Assembly (NCBI RefSeq): GCF_000001735.4
Contig: NC_003070.9
Span: forward strand, 7,130,001 to 7,194,000
Reading direction: 5' to 3'
Length of the DNA: 64,000 bases
Source: Arabidopsis thaliana
Taxonomy: Eukaryota; Streptophyta; Magnoliopsida; Brassicales; Brassicaceae
Shown here: positions 45,852 to 58,600 of the stretch, piece after piece
Position numbering within the stretch: the stretch's first letter is position 1
Layout of the letters: every line of letters begins with the position of its first letter
Translations under genes and position numbers: made by a program
Notes under the pieces: generated by a model
Told to the model about the DNA's origin: nothing
The model's database searches: none
What the model saw: the letters and a program-made list of their open reading frames with translations, nothing else

Positions 45852-46720
45852 TCAAACAATCTTCAGAACGACTTACCCATCCGGTCATTATCCTTAGCTT
45901 TGCGGGGTAGATGGATTAAGCATTTCATCCAAACATTATTGATGCATTTTCTAAAGATCATGTTCCAAGGCATTATGATTAACTTCATATATAATAAAAT
46001 CAATCATTACTAATGTTTAAACTACACATCAAATTCTACTACACTTAATCACAGTAACGTCTTACATAATCAAATCTCATTAATAAAAATCCCAATCAGG
46101 AGCAGAGAGTGTGAGAAAGAGAGCATCAGCAGACCAGTAGTTATCAACAAGCGAACTTACCTGTGAAGTTCAGAGATCAAGTGTATCCCATCATTTGCTC
46201 TCCCTCTCTCTTTGCACCATAAGTTATCTAATCCTAACTCAGAAAAGACTGTAATCAATTCAAGCAATAACACTACACAAACGGCAAAAAACCTTAATCT
46301 AATCGAACAAACATATAAAGACTACAAAGCAAAGCAAGAGGATCCATGGACGATAAAAAGATCAAAATGTTATCCTTAGTTATGGCGGCGATGCAGGAGC
46401 TCCTCATATATACCACAGCAATTTCACCCAAACCGAACATTTTAAAATCAGAAGCCCTAGCAAAATTAATAAATCCAAACCGAACCGGATGGCCGACGCA
46501 GCAAACCGAACCGGATCCTTGAAGGGATTGAATGCGAATAATTATTTCCGTAATTACTGCTATGATTTTAAATTAATTATTTAGGACCAAAAATAAGGGC
46601 AATGAGTCATATCGCTTGCCGCTGAATTCTCACGCTGAGAAGAAGCACAAGAGAAAACACATAACCAAAGGCCTAGAATCAAAACTTGAGATGACAACGG
46701 CCAATGATGTGAAACCACAA
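45852..46720. other. Intergenic region before HMGB2
   Basis: I recognise no gene. Short frames here lack domain similarity. The HMGB2 promoter module starts at about 46720. Confidence 0.45.
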
Positions 46721-46770
46721 GGATTGATGACCTGGCAAAATATATTTGAAATCCCGCCTAAACCCCTCAG
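46721..46770 (+). promoter_or_regulatory. Promoter block of HMGB2 shared with HMGB3
   Basis: The string tatttgaaatcccgcctaaa, followed by cccct, matches 49386-49410 before HMGB3. It contains an E2F-like near match (atcccgcc) and an AAACCCCT stretch resembling a telo-box. Both kinds of motif are common before genes active in dividing cells. Confidence 0.55.
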
Positions 46771-47281
46771 TTTTTACATTTCGTGCGAAATTTCAATTTT
46801 TTTGCAATATCCTTTATTGATTGACCGAAGATATTTTACAAGCCTTTCTCCACTAAGCCCTTCTCTCTTCTTCTCTTGGCCTCTCACTTGAATCTCCCAC
46901 AAAGCGATCAATCACAAATTCCTTCTTCTCTCTCTCTCTTTTCGTCCCTAAGGTAATTTTTCTTCGTTTTTCTTCTTTGATTTTGCTGTTTGAATCTCGT
47001 TTTTGTGTTACGATCTGTTTTGGTGATAGTTTTTGGCTATTCATATCGAATTCTACGTTTCGAAATTTGAATATCATGTTCTGGATGATTGCGATTTATG
47101 CTTGACTGGCTTAGTTTCTGTAGCATCTATCTCGAATTTTGTATTTGTATCGATCTGTTTAGATGATGAATTTTCAATTATCGCTTCTATGTATAGAATT
47201 GAATGTTCTGCATCTTGCTATATATGTAGTATACTTGATTAGTTTCGTCGCTGACCTTGTGATATGTTTGCAGAATCAATT

Positions 47282-48487
47282 ATGAAAGGAGCTAAATCAA
47301 AGACTGAAACCAGGAGCTCCAAGTAAGTCTCAGCTAGATCTATTTGTGAACTTTGGTTAGATCCATGTCGTTGTTCGTTTCTGAAGAGTTTTTGTTACTG
47401 AATTTTTGTGGTGATAGGCTCTCTGTGACCAAGAAGCCGGCTAAAGGAGCAGGGCGTGGCAAAGCTGCTGCTAAGGACCCCAACAAACCAAAGAGGCCAG
47501 CCAGTGCTTTCTTCGTTTTCATGTAATCCTCGCCTCAAATTCTTTGGTTCAGTAGTTTCCATGGATACAACTTTTATTGCCGTACAAAAGTTTTTTCATC
47601 TGGTTACTGCCAATCATTTTTTTAAGGTGAGATTGACAGAGAATCGTTTGTCTGCTAACGTTAAGTCAAAAAGTATCTGATAATAGTCCAACGAATCTTT
47701 TAGTATTCTTTGTGAATTATTCTCACTATTGAACTGATTATAGATGGTTCCTTTATTCTGTGTGTTAATACTTGTGTTGACTTTTTGTGATGTGTAGGGA
47801 AGATTTCCGTGAGACTTTCAAGAAGGAAAACCCCAAGAACAAGTCTGTAGCTACTGTGAGTGTTATTTGTGATCATATTAAAACTTGTTATTGATGTTGT
47901 TCCTTAATCTTTGGATTTGTGAAGTTGTACTGATGGTCAATTACTTCAATGGATTACAGGTTGGAAAAGCTGCTGGAGACAAGTGGAAGTCCTTGTCTGA
48001 TTCTGTACGTTCTCTTTTTCTGAACAGTTTGACCAGAATTTAGTTATGATTTAGAATGCCACGTTTCTTTATGTAACTATGAATTTCCTGATGATGTGTG
48101 GGGTTTTACAACATTTCAGGAGAAAGCTCCTTATGTTGCTAAGGCTGAGAAACGCAAGGTTGAATATGAGAAGAACATTAAAGCTTACAACAAGAAACTG
48201 GTATAACAAGTGTCAATCATATGTCAATTTTAAAGAGAATGATAGTTATTGAGTTTGTTTGACCAATCATGATACGGTTGTTGTTACAGGAGGAAGGTCC
48301 AAAAGAAGATGAGGAATCTGACAAGTCAGTGTCAGAGGTCAATGACGAGGATGATGCTGAGGATGGTAGTGAAGAGGTTAGTGGTCTGAGTTTTTAATGT
48401 TAACGTCATAGCATATATAAAGAGCTTTGATTTTAACTCTTGTTACTTTGGTGTGTAATTAAATTGCAGGAGGAGGACGATGACTAA
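47282..48487 (+). CDS. HMGB2: High mobility group B protein 2
   Basis: Coding exons 47282-47322, 47418-47522, 47798-47855, 47960-48004, 48120-48200, 48290-48376 and 48470-48487 give 144 aa. A leader intron (46953-47273) ends eight bases before the ATG. The basic N-terminus (KKPAKGAGRGKAAAKD) precedes one HMG box at about 35-108, with PNKPKRPASAFFVFMEDFR, KWKSLSDSEKAPYV and NIKAYNKK. The acidic tail from about 111 is EEGPKEDEESDKSV and ends EEEEDDD. It is a nuclear architectural chromatin protein that bends DNA non-specifically, and the tail tunes binding. It is the tandem paralogue of HMGB3, with identical exon phases and a three-codon-longer exon 2. It is probably AT1G20693. Confidence 0.97.
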
Positions 48488-49360
48488 GAAGCTGAATGTT
48501 GGTAGCATTAGTATAGATGGCTGCAAAAATCTCTCTGTTTTTATCTTTACTTGAAATGTTAACGGGGCTGATTAAAATGGGTCTTTCTTTTTATCTTTTT
48601 ATATTTCCACAATCTCTCACTAAAGCCCTCTGAATGGAGAAAGTGAATTGTAGAATGTTTAGATGGTGAAAGAGAGACTTGCAGCTCTGTACTCTTTGCT
48701 TTATAAAACGATTTAGTTTTCTTTTCTCAGTTTATTATATTGTTGAATTGATGATGATGTTAGCTAAATTTCTTTATACTTTGTAAAAGAAATGGTCCCT
48801 CTAGTTTTGATGCGTTATCCACAAAGGTTGTACTCTATATTTCATGCTCACAGACTGATTTTCTTCGTAATAAGGGTGAGATAGGTTGATGTGGGTTAAC
48901 CACTAAATCGCTCTTAATAAATGTGTTTCACAAACTGTGATCAAGCTAAATTGACTAATATTACGCAAGTTAGTAAATATAATAAGGGCATGTTGACTTA
49001 ATACTCTTCAGAAAGAGTAATAAGTAATCCATCTCTAATCTTCCATGAACGTGTTGATGAGATCAATTTCCTCTTCATTTTGCCTGAAAAGGAATTAAAC
49101 ATAAGATTACAGAAATCATGTGAATTGATTATTTAATCATATACAGATCTGTAAAGTATTAATAATATTTTAGGAAGGAGAAGATTCGAGTATGATTCCT
49201 CGCTTTCAAATTTGACCTAACCGATCTCTTAAATAAAATATAGTACAAAGTAAAAAATAAGTACAAATTTACGAAACACACAAGAAAACACATAAGCGAG
49301 AGAGAGAGATCAAAGGATAAAAAGGCGCGAGAATGTGAAAAGCCAGTGAAGAGAAACCAC
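48488..49360. other. HMGB2 3' flank and HMGB3 upstream region
   Basis: No separate gene is recognisable. The left part is the HMGB2 3' UTR, sharing agtgaattgtagaatgttta-like strings with the HMGB3 3' UTR at about 51366-51388. Confidence 0.5.
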
Positions 49361-49410
49361 TCGGATCGATGACGTGGCCAAATTATATTTGAAATCCCGC
49401 CTAAACCCCT
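49361..49410 (+). promoter_or_regulatory. Promoter block of HMGB3 shared with HMGB2
   Basis: It holds the same gaaatcccgcctaaacccct core as 46748-46767, followed by a shared tcgtg[cg]gaaatt string and, further down, cggcctctcactcgaatctc. Confidence 0.55.
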
Positions 49411-49824
49411 AAAGAATTTTGACAACTCGTGGGAAATTGAAATATCTTTTTAATTTCTTCTCATAAGATATTTTAACATCCCCCACTTAACCCTCTCATC
49501 TCTCGGCCTCTCACTCGAATCTCCTTCACAAAGCGTACAAATCACAAACACGTAGTTATTCTCTCTTTACTCTCTCTATTTCTCTCTCTTCAAACCCTAC
49601 GAAGATCTTCTTCTTCTTCTTCAAGGTAATTTTCCTCCGATTTTCCTCGATTTTTTCCAGTTTCCGTCTCTAATTCCTCTTGATTCTCTGCGTTGCGATC
49701 TCTAGATTTGATCATTTTGTCTCCATAATTGTTTTTCCTCCGCTTAGAACCGAATATTCTCTTTTCTGCTGTGTTTTTCTATGTTTAATTTCCTATTTCT
49801 ACTTTTGTTTCTGCAGAATCGATC

Positions 49825-51174
49825 ATGAAAGGAGCTAAATCTAAGGCTGAAACCAGGAGCACAAAGTGAGTTAATTCACATAGATCGATTTTTATTTTTT
49901 TGTTTGCTAGTTAGTTCCTAGATCTCTGGATTTCAGATCCGAATTCAAAAATCGTTGTCGTTTTCTTACTTATTGTTTTGTGGTGATGGATGATATAGGC
50001 TCTCTGTGACTAAGAAGCCTGCTAAGGGAGCCAAAGGTGCTGCTAAAGATCCAAACAAACCTAAGAGGCCTTCCAGTGCCTTCTTCGTTTTCATGTAATC
50101 CTTCGAATCTTCACTTTTATCTCTGTTTAGTACTTGTGGTTTGTTTCTATGGAATAACTTTATTCTGGTAAAAAGTTTTTGAGTATTGACTTTGTACGAA
50201 TCTGTTCAAAAGCGAAAATAGTACCATTTTCTGTTCAGAACTGATTTGTATATATTGATGTTATTGTTCACACCTAAATGTACTGGAACGTTGACTGCAT
50301 TATTTATAAGCTGATTCTTCTATTTAAGTTATTTGTGCTATAACTTGCGTTGATTTATGATTTGTAGGGAAGATTTCCGTGTGACGTACAAGGAGGAGCA
50401 CCCTAAGAACAAGTCTGTTGCTGCTGTGAGTTGTGATTTGATGCTTTTCCATAACTTATTTGATGTGTTTTTGTTTTTTTGGCCGTAGCTTTTGTGTTTG
50501 AAGTTGTTGCTGACAATGAGTTTCAATGGATTATAGGTTGGCAAAGCTGGTGGTGAAAAGTGGAAATCCTTGTCTGACTCTGTACGTTTTCTAAGCTTAG
50601 TTAGCCAAAGTTGTGTGTATTAAGTCAATTGTTTCAAGCGTTTTATTAACCTGTGGGTGTTATAATAATGCAGGAGAAGGCTCCTTATGTGGCTAAGGCT
50701 GACAAGCGCAAGGTTGAGTATGAGAAGAACATGAAAGCCTACAACAAGAAATTGGTAATTGTTTATTTGCATATAGAAGGCTATGTTATGTTTATATTAA
50801 CCACGTTATTGAGTTGTCTACTCTCTTTATACTAGTCAGTAGTCACACTATTCAAGGCTTTCTTAATTTGTTTACTATATATTGAAGTTTGAGTTATGTT
50901 TATTCTAAACAATGATGATACAAGCAACTGGTAATTTGGTTAATGGGGGTGCTTGAATAATGGTGGTGTGTTGTGGTTTCAGGAGGAAGGCCCTAAGGAA
51001 GATGAGGAATCTGACAAGTCAGTTTCAGAGGTTAACGATGAGGATGATGCTGAGGATGGCAGTGAAGAGGTAAGTTATTTTACACCTCTGCAATCTAAAT
51101 ATCTGTAGTATGAATCAGTAAAGCTTTGTATTAACTCTGTTATACATGTGATGTAGGAGGAAGACGATGATTAA
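49825..51174 (+). CDS. HMGB3: High mobility group B protein 3
   Basis: Coding exons 49825-49865, 49999-50094, 50368-50425, 50537-50581, 50674-50754, 50983-51069 and 51157-51174 give 141 aa. A leader intron (49626-49816) again ends eight bases before the ATG. The layout equals HMGB2: basic N-terminus KKPAKGAKGAAKD, HMG box with PKRPSSAFFVFMEDFRVTYK and KWKSLSDSEKAPYVAKADKR, and the acidic tail EEGPKEDEESDKSVSEV to EEEEDDD. The tail is identical in protein sequence to HMGB2, whereas the helix I region differs (VTYKEEH versus ETFKKEN). The protein is nuclear and chromatin-associated; extracellular HMGB3 has been described as a plant damage signal. It is probably AT1G20696. Confidence 0.97.
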
Positions 51175-52447
51175 GAAGTTGAAGTTGTGGTAGCGTAATA
51201 TAGAAGGCTGCAAGGAATCTCTCGGATGTTTTTATCTCCTCTCTTAAAATGTTAATTCGGGTGGTTAAAGTGGTTTTTTTTTTTTTTCTTTTTCTTTTTC
51301 TTACTGATGTTTCGTTTTAGTAAACTATTACCTATCTCCCACTGATTCTACGGGTAATGGAAAAAGTGAATGTAGAATGTTTAGATGGTGAAATGAGAGA
51401 TTTGTAGCTCTATATAATGAATGATTTAGTTTTTAATTCCTCTACGTTTTAATGCTCTTTAGACTCTTTGTTTCTAGTTGATATGAGGATTTATACCCCT
51501 GAAAAAAATATTAGTGTAAACCATGTTTTTACTTAAATCATATTGGGGTTGTGAGTCCTATTGCATAATCACGCTCTTAATCAATGTGTTCCACAAAGAG
51601 TAAACCATGTTTTCACTTTTTATTTAGTTATTTGACTTTAGACACAGGTTGGTAAAATTGTTTTGAGGCTATACTTGAATTTTCCAAATTACCAACGCCA
51701 TGATCATTTGGTTCTCTTTTCATCTTTTGAAAAAAAAAAATGGTTTGCATCAGCTTAATTAAGAGTTTCTCTTTGGATTGTATTACTTCGTTTGATTTAA
51801 GAAATAAGTAAAAAATTTGATCATTTTTGACAAAAGTGAAGATTTTAGTGAAAATCTGCGTATTAGCAGCAGAATAGTCTCACTTATGTTATAAATTTTT
51901 AGTCAACATCTTTATATCAAAGAACCTTTTTGGTCAAATTCGTACATTTTCTTCTTAATCAACTTAGAAAAAGAAAGAAAGCATGCTCTTCTTTTTCCAT
52001 CAATAGTTTAATCATTAGTCATAAGTCACAACGATAATATTTTATATAATGCTGTGATTAAGCCTTGCTTCCGGCTTTACCTAACCACTATATACATAAA
52101 GTAAGATACACAGTTTGTGTTCCTCTACGGATGTAACAACAATACCTGGTTTTAATTAGGTTGTTTTTATATATTAGTGTGGTGTCTTATTATGTCATCA
52201 ACACATAGGATTAAGATCTTCTTAGATACATATTTTGGATTAGCACATTTTTCTATTTCAAATGGTAGATATCTTGACCCGTAAAACTCGATTAAAATGT
52301 TGAAATTCTAACAAAAAATTGTGAATACCGTCGACCAAAATCTATCCTAGTGAAAGGCCATAGTTCTCCAATGTTTTCAATATGTAACCAATGTAATAAA
52401 CCTGGTAACTGTAAAAATTAAATTGGTCCAATTGATCATTAAACAAA
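51175..52447. other. Intergenic region between HMGB3 and WOX14
   Basis: The left part is the HMGB3 3' UTR, including a long T run at about 51278-51290. From about 52260 the sequence shows patchy similarity to the DNA upstream of WOX10 (from about 54070). No gene is visible. Confidence 0.5.
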
Positions 52448-52498
52448 GACATCTTTCCAAAAAGTGTTTGATTTAACGGTAACAAATAAACTAAAGAT
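52448..52498 (+). promoter_or_regulatory. Upstream block shared by WOX14 and WOX10
   Basis: gacatctttcca, then ttaacggtaacaaataa and ctaaagat, recur at 54338-54388 before WOX10. The gttaacggtaac-like core resembles MYB-type sites. The block lies 60-110 bp upstream of the WOX14 ATG, in the core promoter or leader. Confidence 0.55.
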
Positions 52499-52557
52499 CC
52501 CTTTATTCATAAACAAAAGAATATATATATCATTCACTTTCTCATTGTCTTGTTCAT

Positions 52558-53866
52558 ATGGTAAAAAAAAAAAAGGAAAAGGAGAAAAGCAAAGAAATAG
52601 AGGAGATGGATAGAGAGATCCAAAACGGTGCGTATAGTGGGAGAGTGATGACTGAGGAGCAGATGGAGATTCTCCGTAAGCAGATCGCCGTTTACGCCGT
52701 TATTTGTGACCAACTCGTCCTCCTCCACAACTCCCTCTCTTCTTACCATCCACTCTCATCAGGTACACTTCTCTCTGTTTTTGTTCCTGATTAACAACAA
52801 TCACTTTTCTATGTATTTGATTTTTTTACAAGAGACCATTTGATGAGCTTCTTTGTATACGGTAGAAGAAGTGTGTAAGACGAAAGTGTTTAAACGCAGC
52901 GTTTTTTGCGATGCAAACGTTGTTTCCATTAATACACTTGACCCATTGAGACTTTAGTGTAAAAATGTGAAAATTGTGTTTGCGTTTGGTATACAACTAA
53001 CGAAATCCAAGGCTTTTTTTTTCCCAGTGTTCGATGCATAACTTTGAATCAAATTTCATAATGTTTTAGACATTCGAAGACAGTTTACCTACCGCTTAGA
53101 TATCGATTTATCATTGCTAAAGATATTTGTTAATATAGTTTATGATTTGCTTAGATCGAACAATTCAATATATTATTAATGTTTATTTTCTCTAGACGTA
53201 AGCTGATTTGAGGGTTATCATGTCGTGGCCGATTTTTAAGAAGCTTGAGTTATTAGTGCTTTGTGGTTTTGATAATACATATTTTGTACATGGAAGAAAC
53301 TTAAGGGTCACGTCACTTATTTTTTTATAATGATTGAGTGTAAAAAAGGAGTGAGGCCAATGGTTGGCGGATACTTTGATCCGATGGGGGCATCGTCAAG
53401 TTCTCATAGGATATCGACTAGGCATCGGTGGACTCCGACTTCAACACAGCTTCAGATACTTGAGAGCATTTACGACGAAGGAAGTGGAACACCGAATCGA
53501 CGGAGGATTAGAGAGATCGCGACGGAGCTGTCTGAACATGGACAGATCACGGAGACAAATGTCTACAATTGGTTTCAAAACCGGCGAGCTCGGTCCAAAC
53601 GAAAGCAGCCTCAAACGACGACAGCTAATGGTCAGGCTGACGATGTGGCGGTGACAACGGAGGAAAGGAGGAGTTGTGGAGATTCAGGGGGATTAGAGTC
53701 TTATGAGCATATACTCTTCCCAAGTCCTGACTTAGGTAAAAAGATCATTTGAGTTTTTAAACATTTGGTTAGGTTTATTTTTTATTTTTGGTTTGAGTTT
53801 GCATTTTTTTTTGTGGTTTCAGGGATTGAGCATTTGTTGAGTATAGGGAAATTTATGGAGACTTAA
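52558..53866 (+). CDS. WOX14: WUSCHEL-related homeobox 14
   Basis: Exons 52558-52762, 53349-53735 and 53823-53866 give 211 aa. A lysine-rich start ([14 protein letters not shown]) leads to [19 protein letters not shown], a segment conserved in the WOX13 (ancient) clade. The homeodomain covers about 93-154, starting [18 protein letters not shown] and ending [16 protein letters not shown] with the invariant WFQNR. Downstream comes [15 protein letters not shown]. There is no WUS box, as expected for this clade. It is a nuclear transcription factor; WOX14 acts in vascular proliferation and flower development. The next Met (52606) is a possible alternative start. The tandem paralogue WOX10 follows. 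It is probably AT1G20700. Confidence 0.95.
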
Positions 53867-54440
53867 AATTCGTATAGACTTCGATGAAGAAGATCTCTAA
53901 TCTATTCTGTTTTCTTTTACTCTGTTTTCATAAAATAGAATTGTGTGTGTTTGTGTGTGACATTAACAACAAGTCTTCAATTTTATTATAATTTTGTGTT
54001 CCTCAACTTGATATATATGCCCACATCTTTTTCAGCATCAGAAAGAAAAGTGATGCCATCTTAAACTCGGTTGATATTTTGACCGGTAAATCTCAATTCA
54101 AATGACACTAAAGAGTAGAAGCAATTGACCATAATAACCGATCCTAGTCATGACCATAGCTTTTTTCATTGTTTTTAAATTTATTGTTATCACACAAAAA
54201 ATCATATAAAATCGGATATTGGTTACATGACCACACAATTAGAATATATATCAATTATTTATCCAATTGAATCCCAAAATTACCTCAATTAACTAGTAAT
54301 TGAAAAAGAAAAAAAATCAGACAATTGATCCTAGTTTGACATCTTTCCATAAATTGTTTAAAGTTAACGGTAACAAATAACTAAAGATTTCTCAAAAAGA
54401 AAAATACATAACACCTTCACTTCCACATTGTCTTCTTCAT

Positions 54441-54476
54441 ATGGTAAAAAGGAGAGAGGAGAAGGCAAAGTGGTGA
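54441..54476 (+). promoter_or_regulatory. uORF before WOX10, homologous to the WOX14 start
   Basis: ATG at 54441 opens MVKRREEKAKW and stops at TGA 54474-54476, eight bases before the WOX10 ATG at 54485. WOX14 begins in the same sequence context (catatggtaaaaa) and reads through to its homeodomain. Indels in WOX10 have shifted the frame, leaving the old start codon as a uORF. Confidence 0.75.
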
Positions 54477-54484
54477 AAGAGGAG

Positions 54485-55267
54485 ATGGAGCAAGAGAGCC
54501 TAAACGGTAGGTATGGTAGTAGAGTAATGACGGATGAACAAATGGAGACTCTTCGTAAGCAAATCGCCATTTACGCCGTTCTTTGCGACCAGCTCGTCTT
54601 CCTCCACAACTCTCTCTCTTCTGTCCCTCTTCTTTCATCAGGTACGTACACTACTCCATAATTGTATTTGGAAGAAACTTAAGGGTCACGTAACTGAATT
54701 TGTATGGTAATGATTATGAGAAAATACAATAGGAATGAATCCAATGAGAGGTGAGTATTTTGATCCAATGGTGGCATCGTCAAGCGCTCATGGAATGTCG
54801 ACTCGGCCTCGATGGACTCCTACGACAACGCAACTTCAGATTCTTGAGAACATTTACAAGGAAGGCAGTGGAACACCAAATCCGCGGAGGATTAAAGAGA
54901 TCACGATGGAACTGTCTGAACATGGACAAATCATGGAGAAAAATGTATACCATTGGTTTCAAAACCGACGAGCTCGGTCCAAACGAAAGCAACCTCCGAC
55001 AACGACAATTACCTCGAGTCAGGCGGATGATGCGGCCGTGACAACAACTGAGGAGAGAGGGAGGTGTGGAGATGATTCTGGAGGGTTTGAGTCTTATGAG
55101 CATATACTGTTCCCGAGTCCTGATTTAGGTAACCTCTTACTATATGATATTTATGTGTCTATGCATCGTATTTTGGTTTAATTGAGTCAGAGATGAAAAA
55201 ATGTGGTGAACTTTTTGTGGTTTCAGGGATTGAGCATTTGTTGAATAGGGACAAGTTTATAGACTGA
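54485..55267 (+). CDS. WOX10: WUSCHEL-related homeobox 10
   Basis: Exons 54485-54641, 54733-55128 and 55227-55267 give 197 aa, with intron positions and phases identical to WOX14. The N-terminal [19 protein letters not shown] block is kept. The homeodomain is at about 77-138 ([18 protein letters not shown] to [16 protein letters not shown]). The tail is [15 protein letters not shown] then [12 protein letters not shown]. Compared with WOX14 it lacks the lysine-rich first 16 residues because the ancestral ATG (54441) is out of frame. It is a nuclear WOX13-clade factor with little known function. Intron 1 is much shorter than in WOX14 (about 90 versus 590 bp). It is probably AT1G20710. Confidence 0.95.
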
Positions 55268-55657
55268 GTGAAACAAAGATGATGAACTCTCCAACCTCTC
55301 TGTTTTTATTTGGTTTTCTCAATAAATTGATATCATCGTATATGATTGTGTGAGGGAGACCTTGAACAAGTTTTTTTTTACTGTAGAATTTGTTTTTCAC
55401 AAACTTCTGGTAAAACATGTATAGAAACCTTGACCTTATACGAATATGTGTATATACACGTAACTAACTATTCAAGAACTACTCGAGTTAACAAGGGATT
55501 GCCACTACATGGACATAAATTAAGTTCTGAACGAAGCTGGGCCATGAGCAAAGTTCCTTGGTTCACATTGGTTTAGGCAACTTGGTGCTGGTTTGGCTTT
55601 CTTGACTTATCCCTCGTTATGAATCAGACCGGTTCAGCTTGTTGATGCATCCTTTGT

Positions 55658-58600
55658 CTAGGCCTTCTTGCTCGTTGGCAAATTTCGTTTAGGTAGTCTC
55701 AACTGCACAGAATTAAGATTGTAGATCAGACTAACTGTGTAAACAGAAACCGGAATGCATGTTATTATTGCCTTTACAGACCTTTGATTTTGTAGTCCTC
55801 CAGCCTCCTGATTCTTGCTGCTGATTTGGGGAGTATGCAAATCTGTCTATTGACTTTAACACATCACTCTTATCCACAGCTGCATTAGTCTCAGCAAGAG
55901 GTTCCTACAATACCCATTAGGTTATTATTATTTTTGCACAGATACCACAAGCTTTGTCCTGAAAGAGTCAAAACAAATTCGCTTCTATTTCAAAATAATT
56001 TGCAGCTCCATTTGTTCCAAACTGAAACCTCAAATTGCTTCTAAAGACTTAAGGGTATGCAAGAATACCTTGTGCTTTAACGTTGAATCCTTGCTTGCAG
56101 CTTCATTGGTGACTTCTAGATGATCAGCAAAGAACAAAATCTGCAAAGTAAAATTAGATCTTGATATTAGCGAGCGCTCAAGACAATAAACCGAATCACA
56201 AATGAGAGACTTGAGCACTCTAAGGAATCACCACTAAGTCAGCTTACTTTGCTCAAAAACTGGACATTTGATGAATCAGTAGCCATGACTTGCACTCCGA
56301 GACATGTGTTTGGGATGCTGCAGAAAGGGCAATAGATAGTATTGAAAACACATCCATCTTGCTCGCACCAAATACCCTGACCTTTTAAGCCTTCAAATTT
56401 TCTGCAGAGTCTCTGATTAACCATTGAGCAATCTGTCATGATAATTGAAACACTTGTTGACATTTCTGCAGCTCCAGTTCTTGACGTTTTTTTCAGAAGA
56501 GACAGCAAATACTTTTTCGATGACGAAGTCAACAAGCAATTGACATATGAGTGATTCTCAGGTAGACCTAATGGACTTCTGCAGAGCGAACAAGATAGCT
56601 GCACTTTCTGATTCACTTCTGGAAAAGAATATATGTTGTAGTTTTGGGATCTTGGTTCGGTAAACCCAAACTCAATTCTTCTTGTTAAACTCGTATGATC
56701 CGAGGGTCTAGTACTAGGCCTAGGAGCATCACTGTTTTCGACTTCAAGGTCAATGACAGGAGAGCTGGTAAACTTTCTTCGCTTCAAAGCTTGAGAATTA
56801 ACGCTCATGTTGAAAGATGACTCTGCTTCTAGAGTCAAACTACGGGTGCCACCAAATGAATATCTCTCAGAAGTTGCTACTACAGACGACTCGGTTCCAA
56901 GAGGAGATTTTCTGAAATTTGGAGTAGATATATGCTGCTTTAATAATTGATCAGGAGACCCCGGAGATCTCAGACCTACTGTTGCTGGACTAGAGCTTTC
57001 ATTCATCGAGCAAGAACATGGACTGGCTACTGAAATACCATTGATCATACCAGATGTTTCCTGGACAAAAGATGTTTCTGGAGCTTCATCACAGTTGGTC
57101 ACCGATGATACCTCACAGTAACTGCACATAAAAGCTGTTAGGTTTTATCAAGGATCTGCATAATATAAACTTCCATTCTGCGGTATTTCAATAAGAGGTC
57201 CATATAACATGCTAGTTGAAGCTAACACTAACAAACGGGCTACTTTAGGACAATTATCAAGCATTAGATATCTATTAAGAAAACACGTCTGATTTATTTA
57301 CCCAAGATCAGGTTGGACACCGCACTCAAGGTCAATAACTTCTCTACAGCATTCAGCTTCCTCTTTAACTTGAACAAATGTCTGCGCCGAATGCCCCATG
57401 GATCTCAAATCTTCAGCTATTTTTGGTTTCACATCTCTGTGATACCCAAAGGCTTTGCTTTCGTACATAAAATGATATTTTGGATTCGAATTTGTGTAGT
57501 CCTCCACCTACACACAAATTCATTATCAATAAGAAAATGAATTCCTAAGAGAACACCACAACGCAGAATAAATAGTTTGCTTTTAAAATCTACTTTTGGT
57601 TCCACTTGACTAGATTTGTTCTGAATCTGATTTTCCTTCCTTCTGAATTCTTTGCTTTGTTTTTCCGAGGAAAAGTTCTTCTCAACAGAATCCTCCTGGG
57701 ACCCTAACATCTTACTGTCAACTTGCTCCTGCATGCAATTTTCAGAGAATTTTAATGATATGTAATAAAGTTTTAAGGAAGGGAATGAGATTGTTTTGAA
57801 CCTTGACACTGTTGAAAAAAGATCTCAAGCCTTCCATAGATGCTTCAAAATTATCATACACTTTGATAGACTGCCTTAGCCATTTTGAAATAGACGCTCT
57901 GTTCCTTTGTTCTTTGTATCGCTCATCTGGACACCAAAACAAGACAACCTCAGAGCTATCATAACTGAATTGAACAAAAAGTTTTAATCAAGTTGAGTAG
58001 TGAAATCTTATAATTACCTAAGAATATGATGGCACCATAATCAAACCTATGCCGGATACATCGTCCTGTAAATAAATATACCATGACAGAATAACCTGTT
58101 ACAGTATTAAAATTGACTGGAAGAACCAAGTGACAGAATGCAAGTTATCACATTGCACCTGCAGCTTGATTTAGCGCACGATAGGCCTGTTGGCAATACC
58201 ATTCACTCCCTCCAAGAAGACTTTTAGATGACTTGTAGGTATCATTATATTTTTTCTTCAGTCCGACTTGAATATCATGTCTAGCAAGAAAGTAATTAAT
58301 TAGAAAACTGTCCTCCCCTAAGATAGATTTGGAACAAAGCTGAAAGATTTTAGAGGAATTCTTACAAGTTTGGAAATGGAATGCCAACAATTATCTGTAT
58401 GTAAACTTCAAGGTTTTAACAGTCCATTCATAAGACAGTTGGAGCAGTATAAATCCTATTTATCAAAATATCCAAGACAATGCAGCTAAAAAGGATACCA
58501 CTGCCCTGGCGTTGTCATCAGCAAAGTCAATCCCTTCTGAAACCTGTAAGAGCATAGACTTTAAACTCAAACCTCAAGTCATTAAATTTTTCAAACATGC

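Noticed and set aside
54428-54484. N-terminal extension of WOX10 in frame from a TTG
   Set aside because: There is no ATG in that frame upstream of 54485; the ATG at 54441 is in another frame and closes quickly.
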